This document shows, piece after piece, positions 34,305 through 42,711 of a DNA stretch of 64,000 bases. Source of the stretch: Deltaproteobacteria bacterium HGW-Deltaproteobacteria-13 (GTDB taxonomy: Bacteria; Desulfobacterota; Syntrophia; Syntrophales; Smithellaceae); NCBI GenBank assembly GCA_002840555.1, contig PHBJ01000002.1, positions 62,001 through 126,000 on the forward strand, read 5' to 3'. Position numbers and translations under genes: made by a program. The notes under the pieces are model-generated. The model was given only the letters and a program-made list of their open reading frames with translations, ran no database searches and was not told the DNA's origin. The stretch's first letter is position 1, and the number at the start of each line of letters is the position of its first letter.

Positions 34305-34817
34305 ATAGTTAAGGATCTAAGGATTAACAAAGAAATAAAGTCTGCTAACGTTCGGGTAATCAGCGAAGACGGGAAGCAGCTGGGTGTTATTACGTTGCAG
34401 GAAGCCCTGTCCAGGGCGGAAGAGGTCGGATTGGACCTCGTGGAAGTATCTGCATCAACCGATACACCCGTATGTAAAATAATGGATTATGGTAAATATC
34501 GTTATAAACAAAATAAAAAACTGCATGATGCTAAGAAGAGTCAAACGGTCATTCAAGTTAAAGAAATAAAATTGAAGCCAAAAACGGAAGAACATGATGT
34601 TCAGGTTAAGATGAACCACATCAGAAAGTTTTTGAAGAATCATGATAAAGTAAAAGTATCCATGATGTTCAGGGGACGGGAAATTGCTTTTACCGATATC
34701 GGTAGAAAGCTTATGGAAACAATAAAAAATGAACTATTAAATGATGGTGTCGTTGACCAGGAACCGCGCCTTGAAGGACGGAATATGGTAATGATTTTTT
34801 CACCCAAAAAACAATAA
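34305..34817 (+). CDS. infC: Translation initiation factor IF-3 with AUA start codon
   Basis: IF-3 checks codon-anticodon pairing in the initiator site of the 30S subunit. The conserved N-domain start, KDLRINKEIKSANVRVISEDG, lies in a frame with no ATG, GTG or TTG before residue 31; an in-frame TGA stop is at 34299-34301. The only well-placed codon is ATA at 34305, four bases after a perfect AGGAGGTGA. Starting there gives 170 residues, the normal length, with linker KKLHDAKKSQTVIQVKEIK and the C-domain MFRGREIAFTDIG. E. coli infC likewise uses a rare AUU start, which lets IF-3 repress its own synthesis. The start is inferred, the family certain. Confidence 0.93.
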   Translation: MVKDLRINKEIKSANVRVISEDGKQLGVITLQEALSRAEEVGLDLVEVSASTDTPVCKIMDYGKYRYKQNKKLHDAKKSQTVIQVKEIKLKPKTEEHDVQVKMNHIRKFLKNHDKVKVSMMFRGREIAFTDIGRKLMETIKNELLNDGVVDQEPRLEGRNMVMIFSPKKQ

Positions 34818-34835
34818 GTATAGAAAGGTAACCGC

Positions 34836-35033
34836 ATGCCAAAACTAAAAACACACAGGGGAGCTGCAAAACGTTTTTCGCTGACAGCCAAAGGTAAAGT
34901 AAAGCGCAGCAAGGCTTTTGCCAGTCACATCCTCACAAAGAAAACAACGAAGAGAAAAAGAACTTTACGAAAATCAACTCTGGTTGATTCGGCAAACTAT
35001 AAGGAAATCAAGAGACTGGTTCCTTATCTATAA
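34836..35033 (+). CDS. rpmI: 50S ribosomal protein L35
   Basis: A 65-residue, very basic protein with the family start [21 protein letters not shown] and core [13 protein letters not shown]. It lies 18 bases after infC, with AGAAAGG as ribosome-binding site, and before rplT in the conserved infC-rpmI-rplT order. In E. coli and Bacillus, L20 represses this group by binding the leader; a comparable leader was not recognised here. Confidence 0.97.
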   Translation: MPKLKTHRGAAKRFSLTAKGKVKRSKAFASHILTKKTTKRKRTLRKSTLVDSANYKEIKRLVPYL

Positions 35034-35081
35034 AGAAGCGGGAATCATTATTTCCTGTCATAAATTAGGAGAAGAGAGAAA

Positions 35082-35441
35082 ATGTCCAGGATAAAGAGGA
35101 GTGTTAACGCTCGCAAGAAAAGAAGAAAAATATTAAAAATGGCCAAAGGTTTCTTTGGCGCTCGCAGCCGCTTGCTCAGAACAGCAACTGAAGCGGTCAA
35201 TAAGGCGATGAAATACGCATTTCGTGATCGTCGCGCGAGAAAAAGAGAATTTCGCCAATTATGGATCGCGCGTATTAATGCCGCTGCAAGTATCAACAAT
35301 ATATCTTACAGCCGGTTAATTGACGGTATGAAAAAAGCGGGTATTGAATTAGATCGCAAAATACTGGCCGAACTTGCTGTCAATGATCCTCAGGGATTCG
35401 CCCAGGTTGTGGCAACGGCTAAAGGCAAGCAGGCGGCATGA
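35082..35441 (+). CDS. rplT: 50S ribosomal protein L20
   Basis: A 119-residue rRNA-binding protein needed early in 50S assembly. The basic N-terminal tail ([29 protein letters not shown]) reaches into 23S rRNA and the C-terminal domain contains [12 protein letters not shown] and [18 protein letters not shown]. It overlaps pheS by four bases, coupling synthetase and ribosomal genes. The ribosome-binding site is AGGAGAAG before the ATG. Confidence 0.98.
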   Translation: MSRIKRSVNARKKRRKILKMAKGFFGARSRLLRTATEAVNKAMKYAFRDRRARKREFRQLWIARINAAASINNISYSRLIDGMKKAGIELDRKILAELAVNDPQGFAQVVATAKGKQAA

Positions 35442-36454
35442 TTAGTGAGCTTCAAAAGCTGGAGAATGATGCTCTTGCCGAATTAAAGACGGCAAAAACC
35501 GAAGATCAATTCTTAAATTTAAGAATTAAATATCTTGGTCGAAAAGGGCTTTTGACCGGTCTTTTGAGAAATATTACTCAGGTTACAGAGGCCGAAAAGC
35601 CTTTGTTCGGAAAGTTATGCAATGAGCTGAAGAATTTGCTGAATGCCAAAATTGATGAAGCGCTTCAGCAGCAGGCCCTAAGAAATAAAGAAGACGTCCT
35701 GCTGAAAGAAAAGATAGATGTCACTTTGCCGGGGAACGGAATCAAGTGCGGCCGAATTCATCCTGTCATTCAGGTCCGAAGGGAAATTTGTTCTATTTTT
35801 TCTTCTTTTGGTTTTTCCGTCGTGGAAGGCCCGGAAATAGAGCTTGATTATTATAACTTTGAGGCTCTGAACATTCCCAAGGATCATCCTGCCAGAGATA
35901 TGCAGGATACTTTCTATATCGAAGACAATATCGTTTTGCGCACGCATACCTCACCGGTCCAGGTGAGAGTTATGGAGAAAGTCAGGCCGCCACTACGGAT
36001 TTTATCACCGGGAAGAGTTTACCGACGTGATTCAGACGTGTCTCACACCCCGATGTTTCATCAAATAGAAGGCCTGCTGGTAGATAAAGGCGTCAGCTTC
36101 GGCGACCTCAAGGGAATTTTAACGGCATTTCTTAAAAAGATTTTCGGAGAAAGCACCACGCTGCGTTTTCGTCCCAGCTTTTTTCCTTTTACCGAACCGT
36201 CAGCTGAAGTTGATATTCGGTGTGTCATGTGCGGCGGAAAAGGCTGTCGGGTCTGCGGACAGAGCGGCTGGCTGGAAATACTGGGTTCCGGCATGGTTGA
36301 TCCCGCCGTGTTCCAAAATGTGAATTATGATTTCGAAGAATATTCCGGTTTCGCTTTCGGTCTGGGTTTGGAACGCATTGCCATGTTAAAGTACGGCATT
36401 TCCGATATCCGGTTATTTTTTGAAAACGATATCAGATTCCTTAAACAATTTTAG
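35438..36454 (+). CDS. pheS: Phenylalanyl-tRNA synthetase alpha subunit
   Basis: Catalytic subunit of the alpha2-beta2 PheRS. The 338-residue protein has an N-terminal coiled coil (1-90). The class II core follows: motif 1 near [19 protein letters not shown], motif 2 in [12 protein letters not shown] and SPGRVYRRD, then [25 protein letters not shown], which includes a C-x2-C...C-x2-C cluster seen in many bacterial PheS, and motif 3 [18 protein letters not shown]. It precedes pheT by 16 bases. Confidence 0.98.
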   Translation: MISELQKLENDALAELKTAKTEDQFLNLRIKYLGRKGLLTGLLRNITQVTEAEKPLFGKLCNELKNLLNAKIDEALQQQALRNKEDVLLKEKIDVTLPGNGIKCGRIHPVIQVRREICSIFSSFGFSVVEGPEIELDYYNFEALNIPKDHPARDMQDTFYIEDNIVLRTHTSPVQVRVMEKVRPPLRILSPGRVYRRDSDVSHTPMFHQIEGLLVDKGVSFGDLKGILTAFLKKIFGESTTLRFRPSFFPFTEPSAEVDIRCVMCGGKGCRVCGQSGWLEILGSGMVDPAVFQNVNYDFEEYSGFAFGLGLERIAMLKYGISDIRLFFENDIRFLKQF

Positions 36455-36469
36455 GAGATATTTTTCTTT

Positions 36470-38881
36470 ATGCTGGTTAGTCTCAAATGGCTTAAAGATT
36501 ACGTTGATATAGAATTAACCACGGAGGAGCTTGCTCACCGGCTGACCATGGCCGGCCTGGAAGTGGATGAGATCAAATCTATTCATCCCCAATTCAGCGG
36601 TGTTGTTGTTGCTAAAATATTATCCGTGAAACCTCATCCTTCCGCCGACCGTTTGTCTTTATGCGCTGTCAGCGATGGAACGGAAATCTATCCCGTCGTT
36701 TGCGGCGCTAAAAATATTGCGTCCGGAGACATTGTTCCCCTCGCAAAAGTAGGCGCTGTGATTCCGGGCGGATACACGATCAAATCTTCTGTTTTACGCG
36801 GCGAAAAATCAGACGGAATGTTATGTTCCGAAGGGGAACTGGAGATCGGCGACGATGAATCGGGTATCATGCATTTGCCCGCGGATTTATCGCTTGGTTT
36901 GCCGCTGGAGGCGGCTCTGGCTATAGAAGACACTGTTCTTGATGTAAACGTTACACCCAATCGCTCAGACTGTTTGAGCATGATCGGCATGGCGCGGGAA
37001 GTGGCCGCAATTACCGGCAATAAAATGAAATTACCATCCGTTAAAATTAAAGAATCATCGGAAGATATCCATTCGCAATCATCAGTCCAAATAGTTGACG
37101 CAGATCTTTGTCCCCGCTACACGGCCAGAATGATAAAAAATGTTAAAGTCGGACCCTCTCCCATCTGGATGAAGAACAGACTGGAGTCCGCCGGATTGCG
37201 TGCCATCAACAACATTGTTGATGTAACCAATTTTGTCATGCTGGAAACGGGACAGCCGCTGCATGCCTTTGATTTCCGTTTCCTTGAGGAAGGAAGAATT
37301 GTCGTCCGCAAATCCAGAGAAAATGAAGAATTTATTTCTCTTGATGAAAAAAGCCATATTCTTCCCGCAGATACTTTGTTGATTTGCGATGGTGTTAAAC
37401 CCGTCGCTATCGGTGGAATTATGGGTGGTCTGAATTCCGAGGTTAAAGAAGATACTCAGACTGTTTTTCTGGAAAGCGCTTATTTTAATCCTCCGTCCAT
37501 CCGTCGTTCTGCAAGAAAGTTAGCTATGCCAACCGATGCGGCTTTTCGTTTTGAAAGAGGCATTGATCCTGAAGGTGTGGTCAAAGCCCTCCATCGCGCG
37601 GCGCAGCTGATTGCTGATCTTTCCGGCGGTTCTATTAGTAAAAATTACATTGATGAATACCCGAATAAAATTCCCTCCGCACAAAATATTCCTCTGCGTC
37701 TGGACCGAATCCGCCGTGTAATCGGCATGGAAATCGGGGCAAAGGATGTTACAAAAATATTGCGCAGCATCGGTATGATAGTCAAACAGGAGGGAAGGGG
37801 CCGGTACCTTGTTACTCCGCCAACATGCCGGGTTGATATATCGCGGGAAATTGATCTGATTGAAGAAGTGATCAGGCTCTATGGTTACGATCGCGTTCCT
37901 GTCACATTACCCCCGGTGGCTGTAACGGAAATAGAAGTCATTCCCCGCCTGGATATGGAAGAAAAAATCAGGCAATTGCTTATCGGCAGCGGATATACGG
38001 AAATCGTTAATTACAGTTTTGGGAACCCTCTTGTTGCCGATGCCTTGTGCTTTCCGGAAAATGATGAAAGAAGGATTCCTGTGCGGATAAAAAATCCGCT
38101 GGGTGAAGATCTTTCTGCCATGCGCACAACAATGATTTATGGTTTGCTCGAAACAGCAAAAAGAAACGCGAATAACGGTTCTTTTGATTTAAAGATTTTT
38201 GAAATTGGACGGATTTTTCTCAACCGCAAGAAAGGAGAGCTGCCTGAAGAAAAAAACATGATTGCGGGGCTTTTAACAGGGAAAATGACTGACGATTTTT
38301 GGGGTTCTGGAAAAACCGTTGACTTTTACACCTTAAAAGGTTCTCTGGAAAATATTTTTGTCGATTTTAAAATGAACAATAGCCGATATGTCTCGACGGT
38401 TGTTGAGCCTTTTTTACATCCGGGTAAATCCTGCGGGATTATTTTAGATGATAAACAAATCGGTTTCCTGGGTGAAGTTCATCCCGATGTCCTCGAGAAA
38501 ATAAATTTAAAAAATAAAGCTTATGTCTTTGAAATCAATCTGGATATTCTTGTGGCCGCCTATCTGGAAAGAAATATTTCCTGTCAGGAAATATCAAAAT
38601 ATCCGGCCGTATTGCGTGATGCCGCGTTTGTTATTCCGGATACGATGGAAGCTGATAAAATGCTGAATATTGTTTTAGGACAAAAAGAAGATTTGCTTGA
38701 AAATGTAAGTATTTTTGATGTATACAGTGGAAAAGAATTTACAGAAGGAACAAAAAGTTTAGGATTGCGTTTTTCTTATCGCTCTTCGGATAGAACGCTG
38801 ACTGATTCAGAAGCTAATGCTGTACACGACAGGATTGTGCAGAAGACCGTTACTTTGACGGGTGCAAAAATAAGAGACTAA
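36470..38881 (+). CDS. pheT: Phenylalanyl-tRNA synthetase beta subunit
   Basis: The 803-residue beta subunit of PheRS. It starts MLVSLKWLKDYVDIELT, then an OB-fold tRNA-binding domain (about 40-150, ILSVKPHPSADRLSLC), B3/B4 editing domain (about 210-390, RTNN-like INNIVDVTNFVMLETGQPLHAFD), B5 domain, catalytic-like domain (MRTTMIYGLLETAKRN) and C-terminal FDX-ACB anticodon domain (about 710-803, ISKYPAVLRDAAFVIPD). AGGAGAT supplies the ribosome-binding site. Full length and intact domain order. Confidence 0.98.
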   Translation: MLVSLKWLKDYVDIELTTEELAHRLTMAGLEVDEIKSIHPQFSGVVVAKILSVKPHPSADRLSLCAVSDGTEIYPVVCGAKNIASGDIVPLAKVGAVIPGGYTIKSSVLRGEKSDGMLCSEGELEIGDDESGIMHLPADLSLGLPLEAALAIEDTVLDVNVTPNRSDCLSMIGMAREVAAITGNKMKLPSVKIKESSEDIHSQSSVQIVDADLCPRYTARMIKNVKVGPSPIWMKNRLESAGLRAINNIVDVTNFVMLETGQPLHAFDFRFLEEGRIVVRKSRENEEFISLDEKSHILPADTLLICDGVKPVAIGGIMGGLNSEVKEDTQTVFLESAYFNPPSIRRSARKLAMPTDAAFRFERGIDPEGVVKALHRAAQLIADLSGGSISKNYIDEYPNKIPSAQNIPLRLDRIRRVIGMEIGAKDVTKILRSIGMIVKQEGRGRYLVTPPTCRVDISREIDLIEEVIRLYGYDRVPVTLPPVAVTEIEVIPRLDMEEKIRQLLIGSGYTEIVNYSFGNPLVADALCFPENDERRIPVRIKNPLGEDLSAMRTTMIYGLLETAKRNANNGSFDLKIFEIGRIFLNRKKGELPEEKNMIAGLLTGKMTDDFWGSGKTVDFYTLKGSLENIFVDFKMNNSRYVSTVVEPFLHPGKSCGIILDDKQIGFLGEVHPDVLEKINLKNKAYVFEINLDILVAAYLERNISCQEISKYPAVLRDAAFVIPDTMEADKMLNIVLGQKEDLLENVSIFDVYSGKEFTEGTKSLGLRFSYRSSDRTLTDSEANAVHDRIVQKTVTLTGAKIRD

Positions 38882-38913
38882 CAGATAGACAAAGTTAAAA
38901 TGGAGGTAAAGAT

Positions 38914-39186
38914 ATGACGAAGATTGATATTATTCAAAATGTTTGCGAAAAGCTCGGTTTTTCCAAGAAGGATTCGGCAGATATAGTTGAATCTCTGTTT
39001 GACATCATTAAGGATTCTCTGGCAAAAGGCGAGAGAGTAAAGATCTCCGGTTTCGGCAATTTCATGGTGAAGGAAAAAAGAGCGCGCCGCGGTCGTAATC
39101 CGCAGACAGGACAGGAAATATCTATTACCGCGCGGAGAGTATTGACTTTCAAATCCTCACAGGTATTGCGCAAAGCTCTAAACTAA
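38914..39186 (+). CDS. ihfA: Integration host factor alpha-type DNA-bending protein
   Basis: A 90-residue HU/IHF-family protein with the DNA-contact arm region FGNFMVKEKRARRGRNPQTGQEI and the dimer helices IIQNVCEKLGFSKKDSADIVE. The position directly behind pheT is the classical ihfA position, which favours IHF alpha over HU. It bends DNA in recombination, replication and transcription. A good GGAGG site lies seven bases before the ATG. Confidence 0.93.
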   Translation: MTKIDIIQNVCEKLGFSKKDSADIVESLFDIIKDSLAKGERVKISGFGNFMVKEKRARRGRNPQTGQEISITARRVLTFKSSQVLRKALN

Positions 39187-39324
39187 TAATAAAGTCCATC
39201 TGCACATATATATTAATATATTATTAAACCGATTTCGTATTTATTTTTGAATTAATTATTCGGTCAGTTAATTATTATTTTCAGATTATGCCTGTGAATT
39301 TGTCCGTAAAGGTTGAGTAACTGT

Positions 39325-39666
39325 ATGGAAACAATAATTCCCGAAAAGGCATATTTCCGTATCGGAGAAGTAAGTAAAATCGTCAATGTCGAGCCTTACG
39401 TTATCAGATATTGGGAAACAGAATTTAAAACAATTAATCCGGTGCGAACAAAAACTGCGCAACGTCTGTATAGAAAAAAAGATGTGCAGGAATTATTGAC
39501 CATTAAGGATTTACTTTACTCGCAGCGTTTTACGATAGATGGCGCTAAAAAGCAGCTTCATAAAACGCGAAATAACGGCGAGCCGGAAGATAAAGATGAC
39601 GAAAAGCAAAAATGGTTAATTCGTATTAAGGAAGAATTACAACAAATAAGACAAATAATCAGCTAA
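39325..39666 (+). CDS. MerR-family transcriptional regulator
   Basis: From the ATG at 39325 the product has 113 residues (a TTG four codons before is in frame but less likely). The N-terminal winged helix reads FRIGEVSKIVNVEPYVIRYWETEFKTINPVRTKTAQRLYRKKDV, a standard MerR DNA-binding domain, followed by a short coiled coil. No metal-binding cysteines or ligand domain exist, so the signal is unknown. A MerR gene behind ihfA is common in deltaproteobacteria and relatives. A strong terminator follows directly. Confidence 0.92.
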   Translation: METIIPEKAYFRIGEVSKIVNVEPYVIRYWETEFKTINPVRTKTAQRLYRKKDVQELLTIKDLLYSQRFTIDGAKKQLHKTRNNGEPEDKDDEKQKWLIRIKEELQQIRQIIS

Positions 39667-39670
39667 AAAA

Positions 39671-39700
39671 GCCGGCGATTGAAATCGCCGGCTTTTTTTA
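39671..39700 (+). terminator. Rho-independent terminator after merR-like gene
   Basis: GCCGGCGAT (39671-39679) and ATCGCCGGC (39684-39692) form a nine-base-pair GC-rich stem with a four-base loop, followed by seven T. It ends the thrS-to-merR operon. An A-run before the stem may also let it act on the opposite strand for the PxxKW gene. Confidence 0.95.
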
Positions 39701-39722
39701 TTATCTTGATATTATATGTCCG

Positions 39723-40004
39723 TTATGCTTTCTTGCTTGCTCTCTTGGAAGCTTTGAGCGGATTTATTTTCTGCGTTTCTTTTATTTCCAGTTTGATATG
39801 CGTTGCGGTCGGACATTTGCCGGAGAGCCATTTACCGTTTGGATCAGGGTAAACCTTGCAGTATTGGGCTGCTTCATATTCCATTATTTTTCCGCAGCCG
39901 TCACATTTGTCAATGATTTTCTGGCAACTGCCGCTGAAGAACCCACATCCTTTTTTGGTCATAAAAGCGCAGTCGAATCCCGCTTTAACAGTCTGACAAT
40001 TCAT
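39723..40004 (-). CDS. PxxKW-family cysteine-rich protein
   Basis: A 93-residue protein with nine cysteines: MNCQTVKAGFDCAFMTKKGCGFFSGSC, then CDGCGKIMEY, YCKVY, and GKCPTATH. The run PDPNGKW holds the P-x2-K-W-like signature from which the family is named. The cysteine spacing suggests bound zinc or an iron-sulfur centre, but function is unknown. Its C-terminus is basic (KASKRASKKA). It lies alone on the minus strand, convergent with the merR-like gene and sharing its terminator. Confidence 0.82.
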   Translation of the reverse strand: MNCQTVKAGFDCAFMTKKGCGFFSGSCQKIIDKCDGCGKIMEYEAAQYCKVYPDPNGKWLSGKCPTATHIKLEIKETQKINPLKASKRASKKA

Positions 40005-40250
40005 TTAAACAACCCCCTTATATAATAACTATTCTATTTTCAGGACGTTGCAGGAAGAGTAAATTATACCAAAAGTCTCCACAAACGCCTTTAACATTTA
40101 AACCGGCGTGTCCTTAACAACAAAAACAACACCTGTCAAGAAAAATTGAATCCTTAAGAATAAAAACAATTTGGCATATTTTTCAGAGAAATAACTTGAA
40201 CGCAAAGCAATTTATTGCTAACCTATTCAAACTTTATATCGGAATCGCCA

Positions 40251-40700
40251 ATGCGTGCAGTTATCCAGAGAGTTGACCGTGCTAGCGTCAGCATTAATCA
40301 TCAGGAATTATCCTCGATAAATGAAGGAATTCTTTTATTATTAGGGGTGGCCAAAGACGACACCGAGACGGATGCTGATTATATTCTGGAAAAGACAATC
40401 AACCTGCGAATATTTGAAGATGATCAGGAAAAGATGAACCGGTCTTTGTTGGATATACAAGGCGCGATGATGGTTGTTTCTCAATTTACATTATTAGGCG
40501 ATTGCGCAAAAGGAAGACGTCCATCGTTTGTAAAGGCGGAAGAACCTGCCAGGGCAAATATTCTTTATGAATACTTTGTTAAGAAAGCGAAAGAAAAAGT
40601 GCACTGTCTGGCTACGGGAAAATTTCAGGAAATGATGAAAATTGAACTTGTGAATAACGGTCCGGTAACGATATTACTGGACAGCAGGAAGAGTTTTTAA
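40251..40700 (+). CDS. dtd: D-aminoacyl-tRNA deacylase
   Basis: Removes D-amino acids and glycine wrongly attached to tRNAs. From the ATG at 40251 the product is 149 residues and begins MRAVIQRVDRASVSIN; the frame is open twelve codons further upstream but the family starts here. The active-site motifs are MVVSQFTLLGD (SQxT) and NNGPVTILLDS (GPxT), the Gly-cisPro element of Dtd. The ribosome-binding site is not obvious. Confidence 0.97.
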   Translation: MRAVIQRVDRASVSINHQELSSINEGILLLLGVAKDDTETDADYILEKTINLRIFEDDQEKMNRSLLDIQGAMMVVSQFTLLGDCAKGRRPSFVKAEEPARANILYEYFVKKAKEKVHCLATGKFQEMMKIELVNNGPVTILLDSRKSF

Positions 40701-40705
40701 GTCCA

Positions 40706-41170
40706 ATGCAAAATTATGAGATAAAAATAGATAAAGACGGCCTCTGGTATTATAACGGCGCTCATATGTTCCGTAAAGAAATACTGAATGTTTTTTTCCA
40801 GAATCTTAAGATGGATGAATGCGGAAAATATTTAATTGAACTGGGTGGAGACTGTTGCTATCTGGATGTGGAAGATACCGCTTTTGTTGTCGCCGCCGTT
40901 TATAAAACAAAACTGCCGGGCAGCGGCCTGGAGCATATTGATATACTTTTAAATGATGATTCCCGCGAAAAACTGGATGTGAATTTTTTACAGGCGGGCC
41001 CGGATAATGTTCTTTATTGCCAGGTCAAAGAAGGAAAATTCACTGCCCGGTTTTCACGTAAAAGCTATTATCAGCTTGCTGAATTTATCGAACAATCGGA
41101 AAATGGCGCCAGTTATTTTATTAATTTAAATGGCGAGAAATATTTTATCAACAGCGATCAGGCTTTATAA
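40706..41170 (+). CDS. DUF1285-like protein
   Basis: A 154-residue protein. The beginning [39 protein letters not shown] and the following [17 protein letters not shown] match the pattern of the DUF1285 family (G-x-W-x2-G...VEDxPF). The family has no established biochemical role that I know. No signal peptide or membrane segment is seen, so it is cytoplasmic. It begins six bases after the dtd stop and precedes guaB by 18 bases, so the three are probably co-transcribed. Confidence 0.78.
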   Translation: MQNYEIKIDKDGLWYYNGAHMFRKEILNVFFQNLKMDECGKYLIELGGDCCYLDVEDTAFVVAAVYKTKLPGSGLEHIDILLNDDSREKLDVNFLQAGPDNVLYCQVKEGKFTARFSRKSYYQLAEFIEQSENGASYFINLNGEKYFINSDQAL

Positions 41171-41187
41171 TTACGACGGAGGGTACA

Positions 41188-42648
41188 ATGCTTGATGATA
41201 TAATAAAAGAATCTCTAACCTTTGATGATCTTCTTCTGGTGCCGGCAGCTTCCAATGTTTTGCCGCGGGACGTTGATACATCCACATTATTAACAAAGAA
41301 TATCTCTTTGAATATTCCCATCGTTTCCGCCGCTATGGACACGGTTACGGAATCACGCACCGCGATTTGTATGGCTCAGGAAGGCGGCATCGGCATCATC
41401 CATCGCAACATGAGCATCGAGCAGCAGGCCATTGAAGTGGACAAAGTAAAGAAATCCGAAAGCGGTATGATTGTAGATCCGATCACCATTGAACCCGACA
41501 GGAAAGTCAGCGACGCTTTGAAACTGATGAATCAATATTCCATTTCCGGCGTGCCGGTTGTCAAGAAAGGAAAGCTTGTCGGAATTCTTACCAATCGCGA
41601 TTTGCGGTTTGAAGAAAACATGGATCAAACCGTGTCCAATGTTATGACGAAGAAAAATCTCGTTACCGTATCTGCGAATATTTCTCTGGAAGAATCCAAA
41701 AAACTTCTTCATCAGCACAGAATAGAAAAATTACTCGTTGTGGATGATGAATACAGATTGCAGGGATTAATTACAATAAAAGATATTGAAAAAATACGCC
41801 GTTATCCGAATGCCTGCAAAGATTCCAAAGGGAGGCTGCGCGTTGGCGCGGCAGTCGGCATCATCGACAGGGAAGCCAGAGTTGAGGCCTTACTTGCGGC
41901 CGGTGTTGATGTCATCAGCATTGATACGTCTCATGGACACTCGACCGGTGTTCTTAGTGCTATTAAGTCGACCAAGTCCAATTTCCCTAAATGTGAATTG
42001 ATTGCCGGAAACGTTGCGACATCCGAAGGCGCCCAGGCTCTGATTGACGCCGGTGTCGACGCTGTTAAAGTCGGAGTAGGTCCCGGTTCCATTTGCACCA
42101 CCCGTATTATTGCCGGCGTGGGAGTGGCTCAAATGTCCGCAATACGTGATGCTTATAAAATTGCTTCAAAAAATAATATTCCGGTCATCGCCGATGGCGG
42201 CATCAAATACTCCGGAGATATTGTGAAGGCGATTGGTTGCGGCGCTCACAGCATTATGATCGGCGGTTTGTTCGCAGGCACTGAAGAAAGTCCCGGCGAG
42301 ACGATTCTATTCCAGGGACGCAGCTACAAAGTGTATCGCGGCATGGGCTCGCTCGAGGCAATGAAAATGGGCAGCCGTGATCGTTATTATCAGGATGATA
42401 TCGAAGGAGCCGCAAAAACCGTGCCGGAAGGCATTGAGGGCAGGGTGCCTTTTCGTGGCTCTCTTTCAGCAAGTATTATTCAGTTAATCGGCGGCTTGAA
42501 AGCAGGCATGGGCTACGTCGGCGCAAAGACTGTTCAGGAACTCATGCAGAAATCACGCTTTGTTCGCATCACTCAGGCAGGCTTGAGAGAAAGCCATGTC
42601 CATGATGTCATTATTACGAAGGAAGCGCCTAATTACTGGATCGATTAA
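41188..42648 (+). CDS. guaB: Inosine-5'-monophosphate dehydrogenase
   Basis: Oxidises IMP to XMP with NAD, the committed step to guanine nucleotides. The 486-residue protein has the TIM barrel with catalytic cysteine loop [17 protein letters not shown] and flap residues GSRDRYYQ, and two CBS domains inserted at about 95-215 ([21 protein letters not shown] and [11 protein letters not shown]). GGAGG lies seven bases before the ATG. No guaA follows; dnaE is next after 63 bases. Confidence 0.98.
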   Translation: MLDDIIKESLTFDDLLLVPAASNVLPRDVDTSTLLTKNISLNIPIVSAAMDTVTESRTAICMAQEGGIGIIHRNMSIEQQAIEVDKVKKSESGMIVDPITIEPDRKVSDALKLMNQYSISGVPVVKKGKLVGILTNRDLRFEENMDQTVSNVMTKKNLVTVSANISLEESKKLLHQHRIEKLLVVDDEYRLQGLITIKDIEKIRRYPNACKDSKGRLRVGAAVGIIDREARVEALLAAGVDVISIDTSHGHSTGVLSAIKSTKSNFPKCELIAGNVATSEGAQALIDAGVDAVKVGVGPGSICTTRIIAGVGVAQMSAIRDAYKIASKNNIPVIADGGIKYSGDIVKAIGCGAHSIMIGGLFAGTEESPGETILFQGRSYKVYRGMGSLEAMKMGSRDRYYQDDIEGAAKTVPEGIEGRVPFRGSLSASIIQLIGGLKAGMGYVGAKTVQELMQKSRFVRITQAGLRESHVHDVIITKEAPNYWID

Positions 42649-42711
42649 AAAACTTTTTTTCATATTCGATTTTTAATTATATATTTTTACTACCTCCGAT
42701 AAAGTGTAACT

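Noticed and set aside
40171-40190. Sigma-54-like TTGGCA element before dtd
   Set aside because: The -12 GC is not at the required distance after the -24 GG.
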